NCBI GenBank assembly: GCA_015680685.1
Contig: MNCI01027262.1
Location: 1,922,856-1,986,855, forward strand
DNA: 64,000 bases
Direction: 5' to 3'
Source of the DNA: Gnetum montanum
Taxonomy: Eukaryota > Streptophyta > Gnetopsida > Gnetales > Gnetaceae
Shown: positions 22,016 through 34,264 of the stretch, piece after piece
How positions within the stretch are numbered: position 1 is the stretch's first letter
Layout: every line of letters begins with the position of its first letter
Notes under the pieces: generated by a model
The model's input: only the letters and a program-made list of their open reading frames with translations
Databases searched by the model: none
Told to the model about the DNA's origin: nothing
Position numbers and translations under genes: made by a program

Positions 22016-23900
22016 GAATGAAAACTCATCCTCGAGTTCCTTACAAAATATTGGGAAGGTATGGGATTATTGACTAATTGAAAACTGACGGTGAAATGGG
22101 ATGAAAAACTCAACATGCCCAGTGAACGGATCAAGAAGCATATTACAACATTAGTGTTCATGACCATTGTGGTGAACAATCGTACATAAATGGCATCCAA
22201 GCCTTTATTTGGTAGCTTGAAGAGAAAAAGAGAGAGAGAAAGAAGATGGAGTGTATTTTTGCCAATGTCGAGATTGCACCTTCCATTGTTTATCCATAGC
22301 CATGCCAACAAACTTGCTCGTTTCATAAATGCTCCAATTTCGATCCATCCTAAGTGCTTCCTCCAAGCACAGTCCATTGTTTGTATGATCTGAATCTACA
22401 CACACAACACAGTTACAAATGAGCAAGGATACATAATCCACAATGCAGTTGAGACCTTGCCTCAATATGAAGTGCATTGGCTGAGTTGTAGTTATGGCAG
22501 AAACTAGTTCGAAGATTTATCACTAGAAATTACCCAAAATGTATGGGTTAGGTAATTAGTAACATGGAAAAAATTAAAAAATTTGTGCCAAGGCCCCCAC
22601 AACTAAGAGCAAACCTCTAGTAGCTATAAGATGGAAAAACATGAGGAATAAGAAAAATGAAAAATATTAATGGCAACGCAAATAAAATGGATGTCATGGA
22701 TGGGGATGAAACAAGAAATGATTGATTGCAAGAAATGTTTAAGGGAAATAACTTAACAATTGCACAAAAAAGAAATGTCAATGGGTCCTCCCCAAAGTAG
22801 GCTCATGCCCTTTATGACCTAACAAACCTACAAACTAAAGAGTCTGTAGGCTCTAGGAATGTCATTTGGAAGCAAGAGTTAAAAACTTACCCACAAGAAT
22901 TCACCAAAGAAAAAAAATGCATCAACCCAAAATGGACTAATGATAAAATTGGCAATGAGGTGGAAATGGGAAGAAATATGGAGAAGAGAAAATGGAATGG
23001 AATCCCAAGAACAAAGTTGTGTAAAGCCCCTTGTGTATTTCATGGTTAAGATAACTGAGTAGAAATCATCCCAAATCTAGACTCAAACCAACCATATTCA
23101 GTGACCTCACATCAATACACTTGGCCAATCCATCCTCTTGAGACAACAACAATGCTTCCACAAAGAGTGACCACCATCCCAAGGAGAGTGAGATGGAGAA
23201 GCAGGAAGCAAGAAAGGACCTTAGTTAAAGTGAACCTTCAGGCATGTGTAGCATGTCTTTCTAGTGCCATAACCAGTGCTTGTAGCCCATGTTGCTTTAT
23301 TATGTCTAAGGGGTGTGCTTTTAATTCTCACCTTTTTCCTTTTTTTTCTCTCTCTCTCTTTGATTTTTATGCATGAGACCCACACCATGAAAAGACTTAT
23401 TTTTATTCACTTAGCTTCCTGATATTTGAACAGTGTCAGAATGGCGAAAAACCCAAGAAAAAGCACCCAAGCACTTAAGAGCATAGTTAGAACCAATGCA
23501 TCAAATCCCCTTGAAGTCACACCCTTTTCATCCTTTGAGTCTTTCCTTGGTTTGGAAAATACCCAACCACCAATTCATTAACAAGTTTACTTAGAAAAAG
23601 GGGATTGTATAGTTCCAAGCCAAAGGAGACCATAGAGTTGTATGGATGAGTGGACGATGTGGACTCATTGCCTATTTTACCAAAAGAACCCTACCTTAAT
23701 ATTAGCATCTCCATTTAAAGGTAAAAATCAAACATTAGCAATCAATATGATATAATTCAATCCATCATCATGAGCACTTATTGGATGACAAATAAAAGTA
23801 AATTAAGCAATCAAAAAAATAGTAAAAATATGAACGATGGTGTAAAAGAAAAGTTGGAAAAATGTGTAAAACAAAAAAATATGTAAAACAAAAATTCAAA
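22016..23900 (-). other. Ath-2 3' untranslated spacer
   Basis: No recognised domain. There is a TTTTCTCTCTCTCTCT stretch near 23,342-23,360. Parts match Ath-5 53,600-55,480, for example GAAGTCACAC near 23,512 and CCCCCATGACTA near 23,942. The additional ORF found in Ath-5 is missing. Confidence 0.5.
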
Positions 23901-23929
23901 AAGAACTGAGAGCCTAGAATGATTAGCAT

Positions 23930-25130
23930 AGGTGGCCACCTCCCCCATGACTAAGTTGGAAGGAGGAGATCCAAAATAGTAACCAAGGTTGTCCACTAAC
24001 AGAGGTAGCATGTGTACTAGCTATTCTAAGCTCATGAAAAGGTTTGGTTTGTTGCACGTTGACCAACAATTTCTTGTTTAGGCTCTCAGGTTTGTATATT
24101 GTCATGGCCCCTAAAGGAAAAGCTGCATAAATAATATAAGGTCCTTCCAATAGTGTTTGAAATTTAGTAAATTATGGCACATATGTGGGATTCCAGTAGA
24201 GAACCTTATCTCCCAGTTGATATTTAGCTTTCCTAATCCTTAGGTCATGATGTTTCTTATTAAATGCCTTGTGCAATTCATTAGATGACAGGGTAGCTAC
24301 TCGATTTTTATCTAGAAAACTAAGGGTTACTAACCATTTTTTCTGTGCTAGGTCAAGGTCAAGGTTGAGGTCACATGCCATGGATAGTGTATGGAGCTCA
24401 GTTTGAATGGGAAGCATTGGTAATTTACCATACACTAACTCATCATGAAGTATCCTGTAGGGCATTTTCATGTGGAGCGGGATGCCCAAAGAGCATAATT
24501 CAGTTTAGTGCTCTAGTCTCGCCTAAACTTACTAATAGTTCTTGTCAATATTTTTGTAATCTCCCTATTGGTGACTTCAGCTTGACTATTCGCTTGGGGG
24601 TGGTATGGTGTTTTCAATTTGTGTTCAACCCCTAAGCATTACATTAAATTTCAAAAAGTTTCACCTGTGAAATGCATACCATTGTCTAAAATAAGTGCAT
24701 GCAACACACAAAACCTATTTATGATTTTTTATTGAACAAATCGTGCAGTTATAGATGATGTACAATCCTTAACAGCAGCTGCTTCTGCCCATTTTATTAG
24801 GTAATCAAAAACAATAATAATATAAGCTTTTCCATTGGACATTGGTGTAATTCCCCAAATGTCGAAGGGTTCTAAAGGTTGAATCCATCATTGCAAACCC
24901 TCCATTCTAGTAGTTATTCCCCCATCACATTGACAGTGCTCACAAGATTGGACAAAATAATGGGCATCCAAAAATAATGTAGGCCAATAATATCCTACAA
25001 GCAGGATCTTGATGGTCATTCATCTCCTAGTGTAATGACCCCCACAAGGACCCTCATGAGTTTCTTGGAGAACTTGCAATTGATCTATATCAGGAACATA
25101 CCATCAAACCAAGTCATTGGGACACACTTT
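23930..25130 (-). pseudogene. Ath-2 integrase
   Basis: C-terminal blocks are clear. At 24,172-24,489 there is a frame with ILHDELVYGKLPMLPIQTEL and then AKYQLGDKVLYWNPTYVP, the usual run after the integrase core. At 23,923-24,150 EGPYIIYAAFPLGAMTIYKP matches the chromodomain-less gypsy tail. Core and zinc segments (24,490-25,130) are decayed. Role: inserts element cDNA; a D,D35E recombinase. Non-functional. Confidence 0.7.
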
Positions 25131-25136
25131 GTAAAG

Positions 25137-26050
25137 TTACCCATTGATCTCCATAAGGTACTTAGCTTGGTGAAGAAACTGTTGTTTCTTCTTAAGGTTC
25201 AACTGTTGTGGTGTTTTTTTGGTGAGGAGAAAGGTAAGAATGCTACTGTACCAATTTTTCTCTATGGATGATTGATTATTCACTACACCAGCAAAGAGGA
25301 ATTCATTAGGGAAATGATCAGAAATTAGATACTCATCCTCTTTATTGTCCCATTGCAACCAAGATAAATAATTAGCAACTACATTCTTGATGCCCTTGCG
25401 ATCGATCATTGTAAAATCAAACTCTTGTAATATTACAAGCCATCGTATGATACAAGGGCTTACCATTGGCTTATTCATGAGGAACTAGATTGCACTATGA
25501 TCTATATGTATATATACTTTATATCCCAATACATAGTGTCTAAACTTTTCTAGTGAAACACTACAGCCATTAATTCTTTCTCTATGGTAGTGTAGTTAAG
25601 TTGTGCACCAATGATACTTCTACTTGCATAGTGGATGTAATAAGGACACTTCTAGTCATCTAACTATGTAAGTACGACTTCTAAAGCATAGTTGGATATG
25701 TCAGTCATGATATGGAATGGTTTGGACTAGTTAGGAGCTTGTAGAATGGGTGTTTCTACTATCTTTTCTTTCAGAGTTTGAAAAGCTAATTCACATTCCC
25801 TGGTCCACTCGAAAGGTACATCCTTTTTCATTAATTCCACTAATGGTTTGGAAACCTTTAAAAATTTATCAATAAATCTCCTATAGTAGCCAGTATGTCC
25901 AAGGAATGACCAAATATCTTTGACAGTTTCTAGTTGATAGGTAATTCCATGGATAATTTTCATTTTCTTGGGGTCTACCTCTATCCTTGTGTGTGAGATT
26001 TTGTACCCTAGTACTATGCCTTCTTAGACCATTAAATGGCTTTTCTACTA
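25137..26050 (-). pseudogene. Ath-2 RNase H region
   Basis: The frame 25,727-25,963 carries SFLGHTGYYRRFIDKFLKVS and PFEWTRECELAFQTLKEKIV, the connection between RT and RNase H. Then come a TDISNYALEVVL segment (TDAS in live elements) and, at 25,137-25,478, NKPMVSPCIIRWLVILQEFD with DRKGIKNVVANYLSWLQWDN. Colinear with Ath-5. Role: degrades the RNA strand during reverse transcription. Confidence 0.75.
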
Positions 26051-26620
26051 GTTGAGCCTCAAATTGGTTTCTACACATATTTTTAACACTTACTTCAACC
26101 AGTCCAAGGCTTGATCAAAGTTTACTCCATAAGTGGAGAAGTCATCCATAAAGACCTCCATGCCATTCCCTATTTGCTATTGGAATATTCTTAGAACTAG
26201 TCGTTGAAATGTTGCAGGGAAATTGCACAAGCCAAACATCATCTTTTTATATGCAAACATTCCCCAAGGACTGGTGAATATAGTCTTGGCCTGGTCTTCT
26301 AGGGCTATTTTTATTTGGTTATATCTGCTATATCCATCAAGAAAACTATAATAGCGATGCCTTGTGATGGTGTCTAAGACTTGGTCAACAAATGGCAATG
26401 GAAAGTGATCTTTGAATGTTGTGATATTTAGTAGCCTGAAATCTATGCACACCCTCCATTTGCCTCCCTTTTTAGGCACAATAACTAAGGGGTTAACCAA
26501 TTTCCTATTAGCAATGGGATATATGAACCCAACCTTGAGAAGTTGTTTGATTTCTTCCTTAACTACTTGGTTCAGCTTAGGGTTCAATCATCTCTGTGAT
26601 TGTCTTCAAGGCTTCATGGT
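26050..26620 (-). pseudogene. Ath-2 reverse transcriptase
   Basis: The best-preserved RT in the window. The 136-codon frame 26,177-26,587 opens MNPKLNQVVKEEIKQLLKVG and contains FIYPIANRK, VPKKGGKWRVCIDFRLLN, FKDHFPLPFVDQVLDTI, FLDGYSRYNQI and FGLCNFPATFQR, i.e. RT motifs 1 to 4. FMDDFSTYG (about 26,156-26,130), the catalytic DD box, follows in the next frame. Lineage: Athila/TAT group; the KKGG-KWRVCIDF run lacks the longer insert common in angiosperm Athila elements. Confidence 0.85.
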
Positions 26621-26949
26621 GGTGTCAGTGTCAATTCTATGTTGGCATATCCTAGGATCTATTCCAATTAATTTAGGATATAACCAAGCGAAAGCCTCTG
26701 ACCATTTATTTATTACCTTCAACAGTTCTTCTTTCTATTGAGGAGCAAGCTTAGCATTGATAATTACTAGTTTTTCATTTTTAAGGAATGTGTATTCCAT
26801 ACCAGTGGGCAATGGTTTCTACTCGAGTGGCTCCTACTTAAATTTCTCAAGGATTTCCAACTTCCCCCAATTTATATTTTCAAGGTTAAGACTTGGAAGT
26901 TGGCAGTGGACTTTCTCTAATGCATCTATGCTATTGATGTAAGCATAAG

Positions 26950-27520
26950 TCAAACCCTCAGTTGGTTCCATGCATATCAGTGAACTACTTTCTTAATTAG
27001 TTATCAACCACTGGGTGTCTTCCTGTTGTGTGGCTGTTGCATACAGGCATCTTTGTATGTTGATCACTTGTGCACACTGATTGCATGTAGGAAATGCTAA
27101 ACTTTGCACAAACCATGACCTCTGCAAGCAATTACACCCTATGTCACTGTATGTGATGCATAGAACTTTCTTCTTTTCAATCTTTCTAAATGTATTTTCC
27201 TTTGATATTTCTATGGAAAGATTGTGGATTCCTAAGTGTGCACCGATGGTGCTTAGCCATGCTCTTCCCATTATGATTGGGAAGTCCCCATTACCATTGT
27301 TTACCTGAATCACTAGGAAGTTAGCTAGGTACGACCACCCACAAATAGTGGTAATAATATCTTCCACCAGTCCCAATGGGATAGTGATAGACTAGTTGGC
27401 CAACTCTAGATGGATGTTACTCTTTTTCAATGGAGGTAGGTTCCAGGCCTTCTACATTTCTTGAGAAATCAAGTTGACACTAGAACCTAAATCCAAAAGA
27501 GTCTTGCATAGCGTATTTCT
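26950..27520 (-). pseudogene. Ath-2 aspartic protease region
   Basis: CKTLLDLGSSVNLIS (about 27,500-27,456) holds the active-site position, DSG changed to DLG. The 127-codon frame 26,993-27,376 follows with GLVEDIITTICGWSYLANFL and GDFPIIMGRAWLSTIGAHLG. The order matches the protease region of Ath-1 and Ath-5. Inactive, as the catalytic triplet is altered. Confidence 0.65.
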
Positions 27521-27658
27521 TGCAATCTGTAAGTATATCAGAGAACTCCCAGGATTAGAGAATTTCCTAGGAAGAAGGCCAGGTTTGATCCAATTGGTGA
27601 TAGCATGTATTAGCATAATTGTATGTGTTGAGTGTGGTGATTGGGTTGAAGGGGGCTC

Positions 27659-30053
27659 CTAAGTTTTGATTGATATTGAGGCATCTAAGGAATCAGCCAC
27701 TTGTGATTGCAAGGGCTTGGTTGGATTCTTGGCTCTAAAGAAAAGTCTTTTCTTTATGTGGTTGTTGGAACCAATAGTAGGTTGAGAGTTAACATCTCTC
27801 GTGGCGTTATGTTGTTGCGGTTGGGTAGGGATTTCACCTTGCATCGTGGGAGCAAGTGGTAGTGGTGCTATTGGTGGAAGAGATGTGGTCAAATTGGAAG
27901 GATGATATACTTGTAGAATATCGCCTCTAGAAGAGGGAGTCCCATAATAATCATGGGCTTGGTAGTGAGGTTGAGGAGTGACATGACCAGTAGAGTCACA
28001 TGGGGAGATTGGCTGTTGCACATAATATCCATATGGGTCAGGTTTCCCATAAGGATACTATTGTTTTGGTGGTGGCAATCTCCATGATTGTGGGTGCTGC
28101 CATTGTTGATATTGCTCAATTGGTTGCAGTGGAGTTCCACTCGAATAATATGTTAAGGGTTGGTGGAACTACCTTGGGTTACCTTGAGGATAAGGTAACC
28201 TTTGGGGTGTTTTCCTTTTGTTTAATCATGGGTTGAGTGCATACACCCCAGACTCCTACAGATGTGAGATTACAGGGCAACATCCTTTAGGATGGTCATA
28301 TTAACATATCTCACATCCAATATCATTGTCTGTTTCTGAATCCACAACCTCTTCAATGATGGAAACTTTACCCTTACCCTTGTTGCATGCATGTTTAGCC
28401 TCTTTCTATTTTCTTTTCTCACTACCTTACTCTCTAAACTCCTCTACTATTTTAAGAACAGTTTGAAATCTATTGTCTAGGAAATCCCACATGTGGTCTA
28501 CCTTTGTCGAAACTTTTGATGTCATCTTTTGGATAGGCAAAGTTTTCTTATTCACCATCTCTTCAAGTGGCAACTCTTCTTCATCCTCACAAAATTTTAC
28601 TCTCCTCTTCTGAAGGCAAGGATCTTGATTATACTCTTTTACACTTTCTCTCTTCCGTAGCTCACCTTCTTCCTTAGCAACTTGCTCCAATAGTCTTTGA
28701 ATTTGATGATATCCCTTGGTCATAAGTCCCAAGGGTTCTTCTCATTACACGCCTAAGCCCATCCATGAGATGGCACAGTTGATCCCTTTGCAAATAACCA
28801 TGGCTAGGACAACGATGTAATAGTGCATAGTATTGGCCCATGGTAGCATCCAAGGGTTCATGCCCTCCTTGTTTCCAGCCTTGAATTTTCTTTCGCAAGT
28901 TAGACACTCGGGAGTACATTTGGTACTTATCATTAAATAATTCCAACATAGTACTCCACCTATGAATGGATTTTAGTTCTAAAGACTAGTACCATCTTTT
29001 CACTTCTTTAACTAATGTTCATGGGAACAACTTATGTTTTTTCCATTGGTTCTCTATGTCCTGTAAGGCACACGCATCATGGAATGCTTGTAAATGATTT
29101 TGAGGATCAATGTTGTCTCCTTCTTCAAATCATGGGATGTTGTTCATATCTAATCTCTTGATCCTGCTATCTTTTTGGTGCCTTATTGGAATTCTAACAG
29201 CCTTAGTTATGCCTAACATACTTTGAGTAGTGAGTAGGGGTTCATCGTGATCATCTCTTCCATGGCATCTATGATGCCTACATTGTTCCCTACTCTCCCT
29301 TCTTCTATGTTGTGACTCTCTAGAGTGCCCTCGTCCCCTTTCCTGGTTGTCTTGTCTATGACTTCCACTTTTTCTACCTTTATCCCCATGGTCTTTTTCT
29401 TTATGACCACATCCAGATATTGAAGGAGATAATGAAGGTGAAGAAGAAGAGAACTATCACCATGACTGTGTCTGCTACCTTCTCTTTTGCGGTCTTAGCC
29501 CCAATCACGATTGCGATCAGAATGTCCAAATTTATCATGAGTTCGTGTTCCTTTTTCAAACCCCTTGGCCAAAGTGAAGGGGAGAAACATCGTTATGTGG
29601 GCGACTACTTGAGGTAGGTTCACCATCCTCATTTTTGTTTAAGATATGTGGGGCATCCTAGGACCACTTACCCTTCAAATAATTATGATGTCTCTCTTGT
29701 TGCAAGTCCCTTTAACGTTGTGCCTCTGTGGAATAGTATTCTCTCAATTCATTGTCTTACACAACATCTTCTACATGTAAGTGCAACATGCCAATTCGTG
29801 TGAGAGCATGAAGAAGCATCCTTGGGACTGAATGATTGGGAGGTAACACTATGTTACCCTCTAAGTCTCGCCAATGCAGTTGTTCATTTTGATGGAGGAT
29901 AAAGGTAAAGTCTAGTATATACTCATCAAGATGAATATATACCACTTGAACTTGTTGAAGGATTGGTGGATCAATGTCATGTATATTATGCCACCAATTG
30001 TTTCCTATTTCAAATTTAAACGATGAGGCACTTTCATACGAAGAAGGAGACAA
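27659..30053 (-). pseudogene. Ath-2 gag
   Basis: The start, by alignment with Ath-5 (MSSSHR), is now TTG at 30,053. Blocks in order: FILHQNEQLHWRDLEGNIVL (29,757-30,053); a charged stretch; MLELFNDKYQMYSRVSNLRK with the helical capsid part (28,674-28,949); coiled KEEGELRKRESVKEYNQD (28,427-28,732); a C-E-I-C...H..GCC zinc-knuckle-like motif near 28,310; and a Pro/Gln-rich linker (27,659-28,021) with SLPPIAPLPLAP. Known: Athila gag has this capsid type. Several frameshifts and stops. Confidence 0.8.
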
Positions 30054-30171
30054 ACTTGTCTATTTAGTGTGCAATGTATTCTTGTTTATTATTTTCTCAA
30101 TCAAACCTAAGGGTTCATTCCAACGATGTGAATGATTTCCTATGTTCTAGTTAGCGCACAAATGACTAAGT

Positions 30172-30189
30172 CCCTCGCAACGATGCCAA
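30172..30189 (-). promoter_or_regulatory. Ath-2 primer binding site, tRNA-Asp type
   Basis: On the element strand TTGGCATCGTTGCGAGGG directly follows the LTR end GCTCATCA. TGGCATCGTTGCGAGGGA differs from the Athila tRNA-Asp site at four of 18 positions. Confidence 0.7.
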
Positions 30190-31135
30190 TGATGAGCGAC
30201 GAGGCACCCCTACACTCAACCATATGAATACGAGTGTTTCATGCATGATCTGGTCGAATTCCAAAGACTAAGTGCTTATGCACCCTTGTGGGGTAAGGAT
30301 GGGTTGGTTGATCATTGTCTTCCCAAGCTTACCTGTATGCCACGATTGTATGGTTTAGTGAGCTTGAGGCATATGATTTTTATATCTTTTGTGTTTTTAT
30401 GTCCTACGCTAGTAGGGAAGGAGAGAGGTAACTAAGTGACTAATTTAACTGAACTACTCATTAACTAAGTTCTAACTAATCCTAACACCAGCATCCATTC
30501 CAACTTGTCATACACATCCTAAACTAGTGCAACACTGTTGGGATTACCAAACGCTAATTGTTATTAGGTTACCAAGCATTACACGCATGCTCAAAGTGAT
30601 CGTGCTTGTGTAATTTAATGATTTTCTTAATTGATCAAAATGAATTGCTGTGCTAATAACAAAAATCTAAAGTGCATAAAATAAAATAAAATAAAATAAA
30701 TGCATAAGAAAATAAAATAAAATAAATGCGTAAGAAAACAAATCTCAAGTGCTCAGGTACACAATGCTCGAATAAAGATTCATCCACACTTAGACCTCCT
30801 GCTGTGGGCACTTGGGAAATACTCTAACTTTCAAACAAACTACAAGATTTTTGCTACTTGACTGCTAAAAGACTTCTCCCCAATTGTGCACTTGGGCACT
30901 ATATTTATGGACTTGGGAGAAACTACTCTAATAATTAGAGTAACTGCTCTAATAATTAGAATAACTGCTAAAGTAATTGCTAGAGTAACCACTCTAATAA
31001 TTAGAACAACTGCTAGCATAACCACTAGAGTAACCACTCTAATAATTAGAATAACTGCTAGAGTAACTATTAGAGTAACTGCTCTAATAATTAAAATAAC
31101 TACTAGAGTAGCCGCTAGAGTAACCACTCTCATCA
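30190..31135 (-). repeat. Ath-2 5' LTR
   Basis: 946 bp. It starts (element strand) TGATGAGAG and ends GCTCATCA. It has the same features as the 3' LTR: (AAAAT)n runs near 30,675-30,730 and U3 tandem repeats at about 30,925-31,125, again open on both strands. It is shorter than its partner mainly through repeat-number change. Confidence 0.9.
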
Positions 31136-31140
31136 CTATC
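31136..31140. repeat. Target site duplication of Ath-2, right copy (CTATC)
   Basis: Exact match to 20,983-20,987. Confidence 0.85.
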
Positions 31141-31240
31141 AAAAAACTTTACAAAAAAGGGAGGTGTAGCCTATTGCTAGAATGATGTGGTTGAAACACC
31201 ATCAATTTCAGAACTCTGATGATTTAGTGCAATCCTAAAA
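31141..31240 (+). pseudogene. Ath-1 additional ORF, continuation after Ath-2
   Basis: The frame reads SKNFTKKGGVAYCxNDVVET. The corresponding place in Ath-5 reads IRKLxKWVGIARYANDTLRH. The match is weak but in the right order. It ends near 31,240, where TAT-type DNA starts. Confidence 0.4.
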
Positions 31241-33559
31241 TTTGGCCAAGGATCTTTGTAAGCACAGTATCATGCTGGACCACGCAAACAACATGGCACC
31301 CCAGAAATCCTAATGCCTATGAAGCTGCTTCCTAGCCTGCCTACCATCCTCTGCAACACAGTCAACACAGCACCTAGCCATAAGGCTAGTTTACACAAAA
31401 GAGGTACTAGGAGTTGACCAAATAGTTTGGAAAATTTTCTATCTCTTGGGCTAATAGACTTGCTACTGTCTAGCTCTCCCAGCTTGACACATGACCCGGT
31501 TAACAGTCTACCTAGGGACCATGCTAGGAGTTTCTAAAAGTGTTTAGGATGGACTAAATAGTTTAGCAAGTTTTGTAATTGTGAGACCTACTATGCTATG
31601 CTACACTGCACAATGTAGCAGGCCATGTGGAGCTTGATCAGGTACCAAAGACGCAGTTGACAATGATTTCACCCTCTAGGATACCTTCTCCACTTCATCC
31701 TTGAAGCATGATTGACATGACACAAAAAAATGTGGTAGATTTCATTGAAATCATTTCCATTTGAATGTTGTGTTGTGCTACGCTAAACAGTGTAGCAGGG
31801 TTCTAATGTGGCAATACTTCCTCTCAGATTGCTTTGATGAAGTAAACATAATTTCCCATGCCTAGACCATCAAAAGTTCTTGTTCTACTACCACTCCAGG
31901 ACATGATTGACATCCCATGACAAAACAGTTGCAAAGTGAGTTAAAATTTAGGCCAAACTAGATGCTACGCTACACATCATAGCATACCGTAGCAAGGTCA
32001 GAATGCACAAAGGTCCTCTATCAAGTTTCCCTAGCAAAAGGTTTGCACTTGGCCATGCTTCGACCTCGAAGACGACCTGTCCCACTTTACCCTTGGGTCC
32101 CAAGCAAAGTTTCTTGACAAGGTATTATAAACTAAGCAAGGATTCATGTCACATTGGCTGCTATGCTATGCTACACTGCACAACATAGCATAGCATAACA
32201 AGGACACAAATCCCAAAAGTGTCCAAAGGATGAAATCTGCAAGTCCTAGGACCTTTTAACATCGAAAGAAAGGTTGCCAATTACTAAAGTTACTTGTCTA
32301 GCTAGGCCTCAGAGGGGTATTTTTGATTTTCAAGCAAGATTTGTCTCAAAACTATTTGTTACACTACATAGCGTAGCACAACGTAGTGTATGGACATTCG
32401 CACTACTCTGCTACACTGAGTAGTGTAGATAGTGTAACACTTGCAAAGAAGCATCAAAACATCTTCAGTAGCTCTAGAACTTGTTGGCGATGATCATTTC
32501 TATTCCCACATCTCCTTGACAAACAACATCAACAGTTTGCTTTATTTTGCACCCCCTATTAATTCCCAAAGTTGCTCCTATGCTTGACCTTGCTCGCAAG
32601 AGCAAGGAAGATGTATTCCTAGAGCATAGGCTCCACTTTGCATTTGTTAGCATTTTTTGCAAAAAACATGGTAGTCCCCTAGATTTTGGCACATGCAATT
32701 TGAATGGTATGGTCACAGCTTAGCAGGTTTCACGTCTAGCGTAACATTGCAACATAGCACATCAGCGTAACACTAGCATAGCACTACACACCAGTATGGC
32801 ACATTCACAATTTGCACCATTTGGGACCTAGGACACATGGCATCCAAACCACGTGTCTCTCCCACTCCTGGCCCCATAAATACCCTAACGAACAATGTTC
32901 AATGGGTTGGCTTTTGAAGGTTAGCTTTTTGACTTGACTTTCTTGTGATTGGAGATTGGCATTTTGGCATTTAGCTTTGTGGTGATTAGCTTTGGCAAGG
33001 AGATTGACAAGAAGGTTGAGGAACAACAAACCCTAGCAGTAGCACTTCCCAGATCTCTCTTAGCCTACCAAGCACCCGTTTATCAACTCTGGTTAGCAGG
33101 CCATTAGTAGCAGTTTAACGGCTATGACCATACTATTACATTGTAACCTGTGCCTATACAGTACTGCACACAACTTGTACACCTTCTTCAGCCAAACAAA
33201 GATCAAATCCCCTGATCTTGGGGTAGTGCATTCTCTCACTTAAGCTTATTTCATTTCATTTCACTATATTTTTCATCATTGTCTATCAATTCATGTTTAT
33301 TGCTCGACTATATACTCTATTATGCTTTTACTATTTTGTGTGCTATGGTTTTTTTTCCCTTAATCTCCACACGTAACATTTTAAAACCACCATTCACAAA
33401 AGGTTATTGTACACCGTGTAAGTCCCTATCTGATTGACTAGACCATTCAGGGTGCCCCATTTCTATTTTCTCCAACACAACCCTCGCATAGATCTGGGGT
33501 TAGGCTATATGTCTGGTAACCTCTCAGTGTTCCAGCCATCAATGTTTTCGGACATTACA
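31240..33559 (+). repeat. Probable 5' LTR of a TAT-lineage gypsy element
   Basis: The 3' end is set by TTTCGGACATTACA followed by a primer-site-like sequence; the 5' end is not resolved. Inside lies a degenerate repeat of about 190 bp with hairpin cores (31,585-32,790). A CCCATAAATACCC TATA-like box is near 32,870. Less AT-rich than the Athila-like LTRs. No coding region. Confidence 0.5.
31585..32790. repeat. Degenerate ~190-bp tandem repeat with hairpin cores
   Basis: GCTATGCTACACTGCACAAT...GTAGCA-like hairpins occur at about 31,590, 31,775, 31,963, 32,160, 32,358 and 32,735. Spacing is close to 185-198 bp, with one double step. ATGATTGACATGACAC-like and ACATGATTGACATCCC-like words recur between them. 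The spacer sequence is strongly diverged. Confidence 0.6.
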
Positions 33560-33560
33560 A

Positions 33561-33581
33561 TTTTTGGTGCTAGAAGGAGTG
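33561..33581 (+). promoter_or_regulatory. Primer-site-like sequence of the TAT element
   Basis: TTTTTGGTGCTAGAAGGAGTG follows a putative LTR end (ATTACA). It resembles primer regions of plant TAT-type elements (TTGGCGCTAGAAGGAGGG form, from memory). The tRNA was not checked. Confidence 0.45.
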
Positions 33582-33739
33582 CCTAAACCATTGTGCTCCT
33601 TCTTTGCTTCATGCGTAGTCCTACATGCATTCTGTACCCTGCTACTAGCACCCAGCTAGCATAGACATGACACCCCTATGGTTGTCCATGCACCGGTTGA
33701 TATAGATCGGCCTCAGTTGATGGTTCCTTTGAAACCCTG

Positions 33740-33950
33740 TGGGACAAAAGCCCCAAAAACTGTCTACTATGTTACACTGCCTACTGTGTTGCACCATTTA
33801 CTGTGTTGCACCATCTACTAGGTTACGTTGCCTACTACATCACACCCTCTACTATGCTACGCTACCCACCAGGATATGCTATCCACTCTATTATGCTACC
33901 TTCGTCCTGTGTAGCATAGCAACCTTCTCAACATAGTAGTCCTACTTAGT
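33740..33950 (+). repeat. Short TGTTGCACCATCTACTA-like tandem words
   Basis: Variants of CTACTGTGTTGCACCATTTA and CTACTATGCTACGCTACC are strung together in the leader of the TAT element. They use the same CTACGCTAC vocabulary as the LTR hairpins. Non-coding. Confidence 0.5.
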
Positions 33951-34264
33951 GTAGTAGGCATAATAGTGAAGAAAACTGATTTCCAACACTTTCAAGCGTT
34001 ACCCAGTATCAACCTACCCCTCTTATAGTTTTCAACTACAACTTCTTAGTGTAAAAATACACTATTTGCAACTATTTCTCACACGTATATTTCCTATTTC
34101 TACCTATTTCATAAAATAAAATGAATCCTATTACCACTGCAGTTCCTACTTTGAGTTTAGAGGTGCCCCACTTTGTTCCACCCATGATAGATTCTGAGTG
34201 ATCACCCAGCCCACCACCGGTACTAAGGTAGTCCCTTAGATTGTGATAGTAATCTCCTAAACGT

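Larger units (their letters stand above)
20988..31135 (-). mobile_element. Ath-2: complete Athila-like Ty3/gypsy element (10.1 kb)
   Basis: Two LTRs in the same orientation flank a primer site, gag, protease, RT, RNase H, integrase and a polypurine tract, all on the minus strand. A perfect 5-bp duplication (CTATC) surrounds it. Both LTRs start TGATGAGAG and end GCTCATCA in element orientation. Compared with Ath-5 it is about 3 kb shorter, because it has no additional ORF between the spacer and the 3' LTR. All coding regions carry stops or frameshifts, so it cannot move on its own. Confidence 0.9.

Noticed and set aside
21662..22073. Long frames on both strands with I/V/T/A/R repeats
   Set aside because: They come from tandem repeats in an LTR; the same frames appear in the other LTR of the element.
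22190..22477. Overlapping frames on both strands in the Ath-2 3' region
   Set aside because: No motif, not conserved in Ath-5 at the same place; likely chance.
26412..26741. Plus-strand 109-codon frame
   Set aside because: Antisense to the Ath-2 reverse transcriptase start; no domain.
30840..31185. Repeat-derived frames in the Ath-2 5' LTR
   Set aside because: Same cause: three-base-multiple tandem repeats without stop words.
33739..33936. Cys/Leu-rich 65-codon frame
   Set aside because: Translation of the short TGTTGCACCATCTACTA repeats, not a gene.
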